NCBI GenBank assembly: GCA_027575765.1
Contig: JANBPT010001331.1
Coordinates: 1 to 10,583, forward strand
DNA length: 10,583 nt
Origin: Tieghemiomyces parasiticus
Taxonomy: Eukaryota; Kickxellomycota; Dimargaritomycetes; Dimargaritales; Dimargaritaceae
Direction of reading: 5' to 3'
Positions within the stretch are counted from its first letter, which is position 1. Every line of letters begins with the position of its first letter. Both the position numbers and the translations under genes were made by a program. The notes under the pieces are model-generated. The model was given only the letters and a program-made list of their open reading frames with translations. It was not told the DNA's origin and searched no databases. Shown in pieces: positions 1-9,154 of this stretch.

Positions 1-983
1 TGGCCCCACGCAGACGACGCGCGTCCTGTGCTCAGGGTTCACCACCTGTCGGCCGATCCACCCGAAGACCCGCCAACCTATACCAAGCCCTTGTCAAGGG
101 TTCAGGCGTCGGACCCGGCAACCACTGTTGACAATCTAGCCTACTCGGGGGTTGGACGGGAGTCCCTGACCAGCGCCAGTTTGGTGGGTCCACTTCCTCA
201 AGGCAGGTTGGTCTTGGGGTCCACGGTGCCCTGGCTGGTAGGGTTATACCCACCTGCAGACCCCCTAGCCAAGCATCCTGTTGAACTGGCATGGGTACCA
301 GTGAGGGCACAGCCGCTCGTCTCTTGAACCTTCACCGGGAACACAGGTCCGCATAGCCGCCCGTTGCTCAGCAGAGGGGCCTTGCTCTACACTGGTTCTT
401 GATCCCAACTCTGACTTGGCTCCACAAGGTGTGTGGTGAAGCAACCACCCAGGTCAAGTAGGCTTGGGATTCACTTTTTACTGGCGCTAGTTAATTACTG
501 CCTGTACAACAATTGCTGTTGTCTAAAGCAGCAGCCAGCGGTTTCACCACCAGGCGCACCGTTAGCGCCTTTACCATACACACCAATAGCAACTACCCCT
601 CTATTGAATCGTTAGCTGGATACTACCTGCATTTTGGCACTTGGGAGTATACCACGGCCACGGTAACCCCGATTTTAACCGCCTTCCGTTCTTTTATCAC
701 CTTTGCTAACTGATGCCGGCAATTTTACAATCCTGACCAACCTTTACCTTTACACTCTTGCCTGTTTATTGTCCTCTCGCTATACCTGCAAAGATGATAA
801 AGTGGCACTACCCCCAAGCTAGCCCAAGTCCTTGTGACATAAAGAAGGTGCCAAATGGTCGGTATTAATGATCATCGTTCCCACTTACTCGACGTTGGCG
901 TCTAGTGTAATCCAATCCCCCTGTCCACGAGTGCCGCAGCAGCCTTACGGACTACGTTTGGGACATGGTAGAGACTGACCGTC

Positions 984-1007
984 TGGCCGTATGGCCGGAT
1001 ACGGCCA
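984..1007. repeat. Hairpin-forming inverted repeat in copy A
   Basis: TGGCCGTAT at 984-992 pairs perfectly with ATACGGCCA at 999-1007, leaving a six-base GGCCGG loop that is itself palindromic. It lies in the non-coding flank and is identical in copy B. A role as an RNA hairpin, cruciform or protein site is possible but unproven. Confidence 0.6.
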
Positions 1008-1550
1008 AAAGAGGAAAGGAAAAAGCCCACATACAAAGAAAGAAAGTCTTACGCGCAGCAAATGGGGGCGCAAGTATAGGACGGGAGATCAGGGTGGGAG
1101 GGTCTCCGATCGTACAAGAGAGAACGCGGAGAAACATGATGGTCTCCAAGGTCAACTGGCCCTCTATGTTGGAACTGCTGTTGGGCCAGTGAAGGCGGAC
1201 TACCACATAAAGGGGGGCACCGCCCCATTATCCATCCTATACCCCCTAGCCCTAACTATCATTGGCTTTGAGGAACCGGTGGTCACTGGGCAGCAGGCTG
1301 TGGGTAGGTGCCAAAGCCAGCTGGCACGAAAGAGATCCAGTGAATATTCCTGTACTAGCTTCTTCATCTCCTTTGTCAGCCTGACCCGCCATAGCTGTGC
1401 GCAGCGTACCACTGGCATTGAGCAGCCGCGGTGTCCTGGCATTCGACAGTGTAATTTTGCTGTCTAATACACAATCTCACCAATAAACGTGTGCGCGGGA
1501 ACAGGCATTGTAAATCCAGGGGATTGGTAAATGTATTTACTAATGGCCAA

Positions 1551-1556
1551 TTTATT
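1551..1556 (-). terminator. Candidate polyadenylation signal of gene A
   Basis: On the minus strand this reads AATAAA, about 155 bases downstream of the stop codon of gene A. The position suits a fungal 3' UTR. It is kept in copy B even though two bases just beside it differ. It is a short motif and could be chance. Confidence 0.45.
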
Positions 1557-1710
1557 GCGAGAGACTCACTGGTAGGTTCTAGAAACCTATTCTTGCTAAG
1601 CAGCGAACACAGGAGATTACTAAACCACCCTCGGCCAGACCGCTTAAGGCCACGGGGTCTGCAGGCTTCTCACCCTCTTTCTCTGCTAACGTTGCGAATG
1701 GCTCTACTGC

Positions 1711-3728
1711 CTAACAATGCGGGGTAAACATACGATACGTCGCCACGCGGTTAATCTTCAGGGGCAGGCCCCAGTCCTTTACAATATCCAGACCCTTTTC
1801 ATCCTCCCAAGCGGGCTCGAGGTGCATCTCGTGGAGGAATTCCCGTGCCGATTTCGGCATGACGAGCTGGCGCCGACTCGAATCGGCGTTCTTCTGGCGG
1901 CCATACACGATTAGAGGTTGAGCGATACAATAGACCTTGTCCATCTTATTTTGGCGGACCAAGGCCTGAATGACACCGAAGAGGAAGGCATCGAGTTTGA
2001 TTATGAATTTTCGATTGTGGTTAGGGGTTTCACGCAATGATGTCGTGGCGATGGTTGAAGCGGCCGTAGCCGTGCGTGCTGACGTGGGGGATCGGCGCTG
2101 GTTACTCGCTAACGTCGTCTGTCTTGGTGTGGTTTTGGCCTCTTCGAGGATGCCCTGCAGGGTTAGGCCCACTAGATTGTCAAGGTATTCACGCCAGATG
2201 TCTGTACGTCATTAGTATTGCGGATAGTGATAAATATAACCATTTCGCGTCAAATGACAAGAAATGCGTTAGGTATGTGACAGATGTTAGTATTTATGGG
2301 CCAGGCGTCATTTACATGCAAGCTGAATGCGAATTGCTGACTACGAGGTAGTGAAACAATGCGCTGCTGGACAGTATTAAGCCAGTGTGTGTGGACATAC
2401 TTACCCTCATTTATACCGTCGGCGAGGTCGCGAACCTGCTGGATATACTTGGTGCGCTCGTCGGGAACAGTTTCGGGCAGATTGGAGGGCGGCCGACTAT
2501 TCAAATATTTACAGGCCACATCGCCCAAGGTACACACAGCCTTATTTATCATCTTTCCCAGTACAGCATTAACCAATTCGGCGATTTTACCAACCACTCG
2601 GGTTCCGTACCGGATATACCTCTCCAAACTAGTCATGTCAGAGTCGCCCTTAGCGAGGAGGGCCGCGAGGGGGTTAACGTAGAATGTGTCGAACATGGCA
2701 ATCGTACGTTGTTCGGCGTAGACTACGTTATCGTTGCTGGTTGTGCGGTAGTTTTTCCGGATTATACCGAGGTTATCCTTGACTTGACGAAGAGTGGCTT
2801 CCAGCCCATGACAGTTCTCATAGAAGGCGAGCTCGCTCGTCTGGGCGGCCAGAGGGACGTCCGTGCTTAAAGTATTGCGGAGGTCGTCAACGGAAAGCCC
2901 GAGGCGCTCCATGAAGTCGTTGAGCGTTAGTCTGTTACTGTTAAAGCTGAGAATGGCTTCGTTGTCACAATGGTAGCCCGGCTTATTACGGACGTGGAAG
3001 AACACGCACGGCTTCGATAATCCAGCTTGGCCGCTAGGGTTAGGGTTGGTAGGGGCAGCAGAATACTGGTTAGGACCCGCGGTCAATTCCTGATCCGTTG
3101 CCTGAAGCTTTACGTCTATATCTAGGGCCGAGCAGAACCGGGTGGGAGTCTGGTACAAATGAGGGGAGCCGACCTCGGCTAGAAGGTAGGATGCTGTGTT
3201 GGTGCAGTCGCCCAGTGCCACTTTGCCAAAGTAGCTATAGGTACTGGTAGAGCCTGGTGTAGACTCGGCGCGTTGGTCACCACCACCACGGTCAGAATTT
3301 AGTAGTAGACACTGGTCGTTCCAGCGGAGCTGGAAAACGTCCTCAGGGGAGAGCGGTATGGACCCGGTAGGACCTGAAGCGTAGACGCCATTGATCCCAC
3401 TATTGGCCGCAGGATATGGCCCCTGATCGACAATCGGCTGAGTTTGGTAGCTGCCATCGGCGCCCCTGGCCGCGGTGACCATTTCCACTTGAAAGTATTC
3501 CGTGTTCGAACCTTGCGCCTGGATGAGCGATGTAGTCACTTTGGCTTGGCCATTCTGGTCCTTGTAAGGGTGGACCCGGTAGTATCCGGATTGAAGCTCT
3601 ACGAACGCGCCGGATACCAACGGACCTTGGTTTCTAGTGTCCCTATTGGGATCGGCATGCACGTGGGGCTGGAAGAGAGCCAGGGCACAGAGGCCAAAGA
3701 GGCCGGTGCGAAGAGTACTGCGACTCAT
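1711..3728 (-). CDS. Gene A: secreted cysteine-containing protein of unknown function, two exons, 604 residues
   Basis: Exon 1 is 3728-2405 and exon 2 is 2201-1711, giving 604 residues. I chose the ATG at 3728 because gene B aligns to it exactly and an in-frame TAA lies upstream. Residues 1-25 form a signal peptide (hydrophobic core 10-19, probable cleavage after HVHA), so the protein should be secreted. Residues about 26-245 are a Gly/Ser/Thr/Pro/Gln-rich, probably beta-rich region with Cys140, 175, 199 and 241, absent from gene B. Residues about 250-441 are mostly helical and share with gene B four cysteines (254, 306, 399, 406), the Cys-x-Gly-Leu at 306-309 and the seven-residue Cys399-Cys406 spacing. 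Exon 2 starts with an aligned segment (442-455), then a Thr/Ser/Ala-rich stretch (about 465-497), then a charged tail ending in Cys604. I recognise no family. The exon 1 frame stays open into the intron to 2250, so intron retention would give a different C terminus. Confidence 0.87.
2202..2404 (-). other. Spliceosomal intron of gene A (203 bases)
   Basis: The minus strand reads G|GTAAGTATG at the donor (exon ends at 2405). Near the acceptor it has TACTAAT about ten bases before GTACAG, and exon 2 opens at 2201. The intron is phase 1 and joins Gly-Ile-Asn-Glu to a split Asp codon. Splicing connects the long exon 1 frame to the frame that ends at 1711. The gene B intron has the same phase, the same 203-base length and alignable sequence throughout, and the residues just after the junction align between the two proteins. 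Confidence 0.87.
2310..2333 (-). promoter_or_regulatory. Conserved block inside the gene A intron
   Basis: These 24 bases match 9517-9540 in the gene B intron at 23 positions and lie at the same distance (94 bases) from the donor. Adjacent exons are far more diverged. It could be a splicing enhancer, a transcriptional element or the remnant of a homogenised tract. On the exon 1 frame it would read FAFSLHVN. Confidence 0.4.
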
Positions 3729-4027
3729 GATGAATGGGACCACGACAGGGAGTTAATACGAAATGTGAACTGTCAACAGGAACCGGGTAGTATAAAACAG
3801 TGTGGACAGGTGGGCTGCTTATAATGTGCCATAGAGTAAAGACCAACGAGTAAGCGAAGTAAACGGGCTACCTTAGATTGGGAGATAGTGCAAAAGGGTA
3901 AACGAAACAGTCGATGGTGCAAGGTCGTGAGGTGAGCGGGCGAAGTAATGCTTTATAACAACGCCGCAACTAAGGCCCCCGGGACAGTAGGGTGCAGGTA
4001 AGGGAGGGTAAGGGCGAACTGGCCGGG
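3729..4027 (-). promoter_or_regulatory. Conserved upstream region of gene A
   Basis: About 300 bases upstream of the ATG align with the region upstream of gene B (10285-10583) and contain no supported gene. The stretch 3841-3872 differs at only one or two bases from its partner. It contains plus-strand repeats GAGTAAG (3848-3854), AAGTAAAC (3857-3864) and GGGTAAAC (3896-3903), with exactly the same spacing in gene B. The context before the ATG, TTCATC, is identical in both genes and puts A at -3. The match suggests both genes share regulation; no factor can be assigned. Confidence 0.65.
3951..3958 (-). promoter_or_regulatory. TATA-like element of gene A
   Basis: The minus strand reads TTATAAAG, with its proximal edge 223 bases from the ATG. 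The identical element lies at the same 223-base distance in gene B, although the flanking sequence has begun to diverge. If it is the TATA box, the 5' UTR would be long (roughly 190 bases or less). Confidence 0.45.
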
Positions 4028-5497
4028 CTGAGCGATCACTTGGGTCGCTATCGATACGGAGGACCCGGATGGCCAGCGGCCAAGCGGGGACGCATGCCAT
4101 TGTAAACGATGGCCAAGGTGTAAAGCCAGCCGCCCGTCCGTCCATTCGCCCTTATGTGCCATTGGCCGGTAGCCTGAAGACGGGAACAGCACCAGTTGAA
4201 CGAACGAGGAGGGAAAGAGGGGGGAGGCAAGCGGAAGGGGAGTGGTGGACATTCACCGCACCCTAGTCCGGCATCCTGGAATTCGGGGTCGGCACCGGTG
4301 GCGTATAGGGTGGTTGGATTTGTACGATTATCGGGTCCCTTCGCGTCCCCTTCTCTCGCTTCCTGGTGAATTCGTCTTTTCACTCGGCGTTTAAATGCGT
4401 CCCCATCTTCCTTCACCCGTTCACCGTCCACGTCTTCCCTGGGTCCGCCTTCAATTGGCGTGGCCATCCTTTACCTGGTCTCACCGCTCGACAGTCCGAC
4501 GCACTGCTGACTGGCCAAGAAACTGGTACACAAGGGGCGGCCAGTGGCTACAACGCCACTCCCTCTGGTAGGGAAGAGACGGGACGGTAACGACTCCTCC
4601 ACTGTAGCAAGTCCGTCCCAGGATTCACCCTAACACCGGGTGAGTTGGTAAGTGTGCAGTCACCAGGTTAATTGACCAGCCAAGTGGGGGTAGGGGGGGG
4701 AGTATCTGAGATACCGTTATACATGGCACCTGCAAGGGCCGGGAACGATGCGTAATTTCGCAACCTCTGCTTGCTGGAGTTGCGCAACTCCGCTAAATGC
4801 AGCTTACGCCACTCACCTCGTCATAAAACCTTATTGTCAAAGTCCTAATCACCATCTAGTGCACAGTCCCGAAAGGATTTTGCTGTTCGGAATTTCAACT
4901 TTCATACTCTCCGGGCTGCAAAATAACTTGACATTAATACAAACTATAGCGCCTATCAAGGCGCATCTAATGTTACCACTGCCGTGCATTACAATTGGGG
5001 AGCACACTTTGGGGTCGGTGATGGCTGCTTGGAATGTAGAAACTCGGAATTCATTGACTATCGGTGAGCAGTGTTTAACTGGGCGGAAGGAAGGTCAACT
5101 ACCCTGCCGATGGAAGAGTCCTACCTGACTGGTAAACGGTTGGCCCGTTGCTATTACGCCGATATAGTGTACCGGATCCAGCTTTATTGATGACCGGCTC
5201 ACCCAGGGAGAACCAACGAGGCCGAACGGTTGCGAGATTGAGGACTGGATAACGGGTGGTAAATAGGAGGGTAAGGGCGGCCGCGAAGATAAGATCAAGG
5301 GAAATAATTAAAGGGTAGGTACTGAATAGAGAGTTGGGTGGGGGACCTGTCCGGCTTGTTTCTTTACCCTTAGAGGAACGCCGTCGTCTACTATAGCCCG
5401 GTAGGCCTGGTAACTGGTGAAGCGCAGGGATTTGGGACAAGAGGGATCATTGGGGAGGTCAGTCCGTCGCAGGGCTGTCTGCCCTACCCCTCCGCCA

Positions 5498-5513
5498 CGA
5501 TACAGCTGTATCG
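5498..5513. repeat. Perfect 16-base palindrome
   Basis: CGATACAGCTGTATCG equals its own reverse complement. It has a CAGCTG core, which is an E-box type sequence. It lies in the gene-poor stretch between the two units. A site for a dimeric DNA-binding protein is possible; a single chance occurrence in 10 kb is unlikely but not impossible. Confidence 0.55.
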
Positions 5514-5590
5514 AAAATCGGCCTGTAGGGGGCCGAGGCGGCATGATCCCATGAACTACCGGACCTTTCAAGTTCCCACCACTTATCAGC

Positions 5591-5602
5591 GTCGCCGGCG
5601 AC
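5591..5602. repeat. Perfect 12-base palindrome
   Basis: GTCGCCGGCGAC equals its own reverse complement and lies about 80 bases from the 16-base palindrome. A palindrome of this length is expected by chance a few times in a window this size, so it is recorded mainly for its closeness to the other one. Confidence 0.4.
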
Positions 5603-8220
5603 TACATCTTATCGACAGACACCTGTAGTACTGGGCCTATATCAGCGACTAACTACCAAACGCAATCGTCACTGGTGATATGGCCAGGCCCACACCACTG
5701 ACTCGATCTTTGGCTCTAGCTAACTGGTACGAAATTCCGAAGGTGAGTAAGCTATACCAGGGGGGAACATCGTCACCCGGCGGCCACAGCACCCCGGACT
5801 TCACTATAATGACTTCTAGATCCGCTTTGATGTATACACAGAACCAGATCGTCAGAAATCCTTGGGCAATGGTCATTACTTTGCGCGTATGGCCAATGGA
5901 TTATAGCCATCAAACGATATGTAAGGCATGCGTTGAAATCCGGGTTATATATATACTCACAACGCGGAGGTTAACAAGGCTATGTGAAAGCCCTCTCCAA
6001 AGCCACATCCAATTGTAGGTGTGCGGGGCAAATGATGTATACCCATACTACAATGGTATCCGGGGTTTAAATTTCCTAGGCGCCATAGGCATTTCCTTCA
6101 GCCTGCTACCGTTTCTGGTACCCTCCCAGTCCCTACGCGTCCTAGCCATCTGTCTCCCGCTCGCGTGCCAATCTCCTATATGACTCGAGCAGCCCAGCCC
6201 AATGCTGCTCCGGATGCCAGGCAATTGGCTGCCCGGCCTCCCTCCGGGCTTGGTATTGAGGGTCTCCCTCACCAGACCCTTGTTCCCCGCCTGCCAGGCG
6301 TGTGCAGTGCGCATTTCCTTCAGTCCCTCCCTCTGTATGCCAAACGAGACTACGACCACAACGTCGGGTCACCTTGGCAAGCAGCCGCAAAGCAAGGACA
6401 GCCACCGGGCTTGCTACATTGTTGGACTCAATATACACCGAGTTGCTGGTAGTCCAAAGCCTTTGCTGTACGTCCATCGGCTAGCGCAGGCCCGCTGCCA
6501 CCTGGGGTACGTACCGTTGCTTGACCCTGCTTTCTAGCAACGCTGCGCTACACGTAGAGCATGCCCGTCCACTAATGCCATTGCAGCAGAGTGGTCAGGC
6601 AAGTCGACTTGGAGCCCCTGCTGGTCACCAGAAGAGGACAAAGGATTACGTCAGGCCGTGATGGCCTACGGTGCCGGCAACCGGACAGCCATTGTCTAGA
6701 CAGGTGGATACACAGAGCACTGTGCAGTCCACGAAGCGGCACAGGGTCTCCACTGGCCTGGCCCGTTTCCAAGGCCCGTATGGTGCAACCAGCTCGCCGT
6801 CTGCCAGACCACCCCGCTCCACTGACGGGGACGATCCGTGGCTCCTGCAGCGGGTGGCCATAGTGGGCAACTGTCGGGCCCAGTGGCAGTCAAAAAGGCA
6901 CTGGATGGCTACGTACCACCCCACCACCGTCATTACCGGATACGGGTGGCCGGGCAGATTTGGTACCGATTCACCATAGCCTGGGCCCAGGACGCTTGGA
7001 ACCCCGACAAGGTCAAGTGGCTTAAAGCAGCGACTGCACACCCGGGAGAGCCGACCAGGAAGCTGGCAGGCGGCCGCCTCCCAAAAGGGGCATGGCCAAA
7101 TATTGATGCCAGTGCAAGCCCCATGTAGTATGCGGCAGTAGAGGAGTCCTCGGGCCGTACTCTGGTGGCAGTGCACATCCGGAGCCACCATTGCTGATTA
7201 CGGGCTGGGGCCCCCTCATAGGCCTTGGTAAACCCACTGGCCCCTCGCAGATGATGTGCGTCTTGTGCTCAGGGTTCACCACCTGTCAGCCGATCCACCC
7301 GAAGACCCGCCAACCTATACCAAGCCCTGGTCAAGGGTTCAGGCGTCGGACCCGGCAACTACTGTTGGCAATCCAGCCTACTCGGGGGTTGGACTGGAGT
7401 TCTTGACCAGTGCCAGTTTGGTGGGTCCACTTCCTCAAGGCAGGTTGGTCTTGGGGTCCACGGTGCCCTGGCTGGTAGGGTTATACCCACCTGCAGACCC
7501 CCTAGCCAAGCATCCTGTTGAACTGGCATGGGTACCAGTGAGGGCACAGCCGCTCGTCTCTTGAACCTTCACCGGGAACACAGGTCCGCATAGCCGCCCG
7601 TTGCTCAGCAGAGGGGCCTTGCTCTACACTGGTTCTTGATCCCAACTCTGACTTGGCTCCACAAGGTGTGTGGTGAAGCAACCACCCAGGTCAAGTAGGC
7701 TTGGGATTCACTTTTTACTGGCGCTAGTTAATTACTGCCTGTACAACAATTGCTGTTGTCTAAAGCAGCAGCCAGCGGTTTCACCACCAGGCGCACCGTT
7801 AGCGCCTTTACCATACACACCAATAGCAACTACCCCTCTATTGAATCGTTAGCTGGATACTACCTGCATTTTGGCACTTGGGAGTATACCACGGCCATGG
7901 TAACCCCGATTTTAACCGCCTTCCGTTCTTTTATCACCTTTGCTAACTGATGCCGGCAATTTTACGATCCTGACCAACCTTTACCTTTACACTCTTGCCT
8001 GTTTATTGTCCTCTCGCTATACCTGCAAAGATGATAAAGTGGCACTACCCCCAAGCTAGCCCAAGTCCTTGTGACATAAAGAAGGTGCCAAATGGTCGGT
8101 ATTAATGATCATCGTTCCCACTTACTCGACGTTGGCGTCTAGTGTAATCCAATCCCCCTGTCCACGAGTGCCGCAGCAGCCTTACGGACTACGTTTGGGA
8201 CATGGTAGAGACTGACCGTC

Positions 8221-8244
8221 TGGCCGTATGGCCGGATACGGCCA
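8221..8244. repeat. Hairpin-forming inverted repeat in copy B
   Basis: This is the second copy of the nine-base perfect stem with a GGCCGG loop seen at 984-1007, with no change. Its identity is expected from the near-identity of the surrounding repeat, so conservation alone is not evidence of function. Confidence 0.6.
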
Positions 8245-8787
8245 AAAGAGGAAAGGAAAAAGCCCACATACAAAGAAAGAAAGTCTTACGCGCAGCAAAT
8301 GGGGGCGCAAGTATAGGACGGGAGATCAGGGTGGGAGGGTCTCCGATCGTACAAGAGAGAACGCGGAGAAACATGATGGTCTCCAAGGTCAACTGGCCCT
8401 CTATGTTGGAACTGCTGTTGGGCCAGTGAAGGCGGACTACCACATAAAGGGGGGCACCGCCCCATTATCCATCCTATACCCCCTAGCCCTAACTATCACT
8501 GGCTTTGAGGAACCGGTGGTCACTGGGCAGCAGGCTGTGGGTAGGTGCCAAAGCCAGCTGGCACGAAAGAGATCCAGTGAATATTCCTGTACTAGCTTCT
8601 TCCTCTTCTTTGCCAGCCTGGCCCGCCATAGCTGTGCGCAGCGTACCACTGGCATTGAGCAGCCGCGGTGTCCTGGCATTCGACAGTGTAATTTTGCTGT
8701 CTAATACACAATCTCACCAATAAACGTGTGCGCGGGAACAGGAATTGTAAATCCAGGGGATTGGTAAATATATTTACTAATGATCAA

Positions 8788-8793
8788 TTTATT
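8788..8793 (-). terminator. Candidate polyadenylation signal of gene B
   Basis: AATAAA on the minus strand, matching the site at 1551-1556. It lies about 360 bases downstream of the gene B stop at 9155. A transcript ending here would carry the detached C-terminal tail (9154-8948) in its 3' UTR. Confidence 0.4.
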
Positions 8794-8947
8794 GCGAGAG
8801 ACTCACTGGTAGGTTCTAGAAACCTATTCTTACTAGGCAGCGAACACAGGAGATTACTAAACCACCCTCGGCCAGACCGCTTAAGGCCACGGGGTCTGCA
8901 GGCTTCTCACCCTCTTTCTCTGCTAACGTTGCGAATGGCTCTACTGC

Positions 8948-9154
8948 CTAACAATGCGGGGTAAACATACGATACGTCGCCACGCGGTTAATCTTCAGGG
9001 GCAGGCCCCAGTCCTTTACAATATCCAGACCCTTTTCATCCTCCCAAGCGGGCTCGAGGTGCATCTCGCGGAGGAATTCCCGTGCCGATTTCGGCATGAT
9101 GAGCTGGCGCTGACTAGGATCGGTATGCTTCTGGCGGTCAACGACGGTTAGGGA
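8948..9154 (-). pseudogene. Detached C-terminal tail downstream of gene B stop
   Basis: After the TAG of gene B (9157-9155), the same reading frame continues open for 68 codons to a stop at 8950-8948. From RQK onward this frame matches the last 60 or so residues of gene A; nearest the stop only short runs match, and the final 50 codons differ by a single substitution (His in gene A, Arg here). Gene B therefore appears to have lost its ancestral C terminus through a nonsense change or a small rearrangement near 9155. I tested GT donors just before the TAG with the CAG ending at about 9132 as acceptor; the resulting frames hit a stop within a few codons, so I found no simple splice that rescues the tail. 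Confidence 0.7.

Larger units (their letters stand above)
1..1860. repeat. Long direct repeat, copy A (3' flank and gene A 3' end)
   Basis: This segment recurs at 7238-9097 with a constant offset of 7237 and no gap. I count about 28 single-base differences by eye, so identity is near 98.5 percent. The match is already present at base 1, so the repeat continues left of the window. It fades inside the last exon of gene A, between about 1860 and 1910. Bases 1711-1860 code for the C terminus of gene A. Bases 1-1710 hold no gene I can support: the open frames there overlap on both strands, and in the frames at 991-1467 (+) and 1200-1442 (-) all five differences between copies change the amino acid. 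The segment looks like the 3' non-coding flank of a duplicated unit. Copy A and copy B are not LTRs, because they end inside a gene. Confidence 0.95.
4028..7237. other. Inter-unit region without a supported gene
   Basis: I see no gene I can defend in these 3.2 kb. The longest open frames (4048-4467 minus, 4748-5128 plus, 5680-6018 plus, 6646-7191 minus) overlap open frames on the other strand or in other frames, have no recognisable motif and have no paired copy in the window to test them. The stretch 6570-7190 is GC-rich and open in several frames at once, as expected from low stop-codon density; an eroded gene or transposon cannot be excluded. Local features include a run of eight G within 4690-4702, a TATATATATA run near 5946-5956, and two perfect palindromes listed separately. 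The part nearest 7238 would be expected to match sequence left of the window if the duplication extends that far. Confidence 0.6.
7238..9097. repeat. Long direct repeat, copy B (3' flank downstream of gene B)
   Basis: This is the second copy of bases 1-1860. The 14 differences in its first 175 bases contrast with only two in the next roughly 1,090 bases (at 7898 and 7966). Five of the first 14 are transitions at CpG sites where copy A keeps C or G and copy B has T or A. The right end carries the last 50 codons of the gene A type reading frame, but here they lie downstream of the stop codon of gene B. No independent gene is supported inside. The whole segment is best read as the trailing part of the second tandem unit. 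Confidence 0.95.

Noticed and set aside
28..327. Open frames on both strands at the left edge, repeated at 7256-7564
   Set aside because: Both strands are open at once, changes between copies are a mix of silent and radical (Leu to Trp, Arg to Leu, Ser to Phe), and no family is recognisable.
991..1467. 158-codon plus-strand open frame, repeated at 8228-8704, followed by AATAAA
   Set aside because: All five differences between the copies in this frame change the amino acid, the overlapping minus frame shows the same, and there is no recognisable domain. It behaves as non-coding.
1577..1592. TTCTAGAA followed by TTC, resembling a gapped heat-shock element
   Set aside because: It lies in the 3' flank and not in a promoter, and the third unit is out of the standard spacing.
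3035..3045. TAGGGTTAGGG, telomere-like
   Set aside because: It is inside exon 1 of gene A and encodes part of a Pro/Asn-rich stretch on the other strand. It is less than two repeat units long.
3500..3515. GTTCGAAC, resembling a tRNA T-arm
   Set aside because: It is in the coding sequence of gene A, and no acceptor, D or anticodon stems can be placed around it.
5680..6018. Plus-strand frame with a good donor (GTGAGTAAG at 5743) and a possible acceptor at 5841
   Set aside because: The frame is open with or without the intron, the product is short and unlike any protein I know, and no second copy is available to test it.
6646..7191. 181-codon minus-strand open frame in the GC-rich stretch, with overlapping plus frames
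   Set aside because: Several frames are open on both strands in the same place, no motif is seen, and it does not begin or end with convincing signals. An eroded element remains possible.
1..9097. LTR retrotransposon with 1.9 kb LTRs around a 5.4 kb interior
   Set aside because: The interior contains a spliced gene for a secreted protein whose own 3' end lies inside the left repeat. I see no reverse transcriptase, integrase or protease motifs, no primer-binding site or polypurine tract, and the promoter of the gene is also duplicated outside the supposed element.
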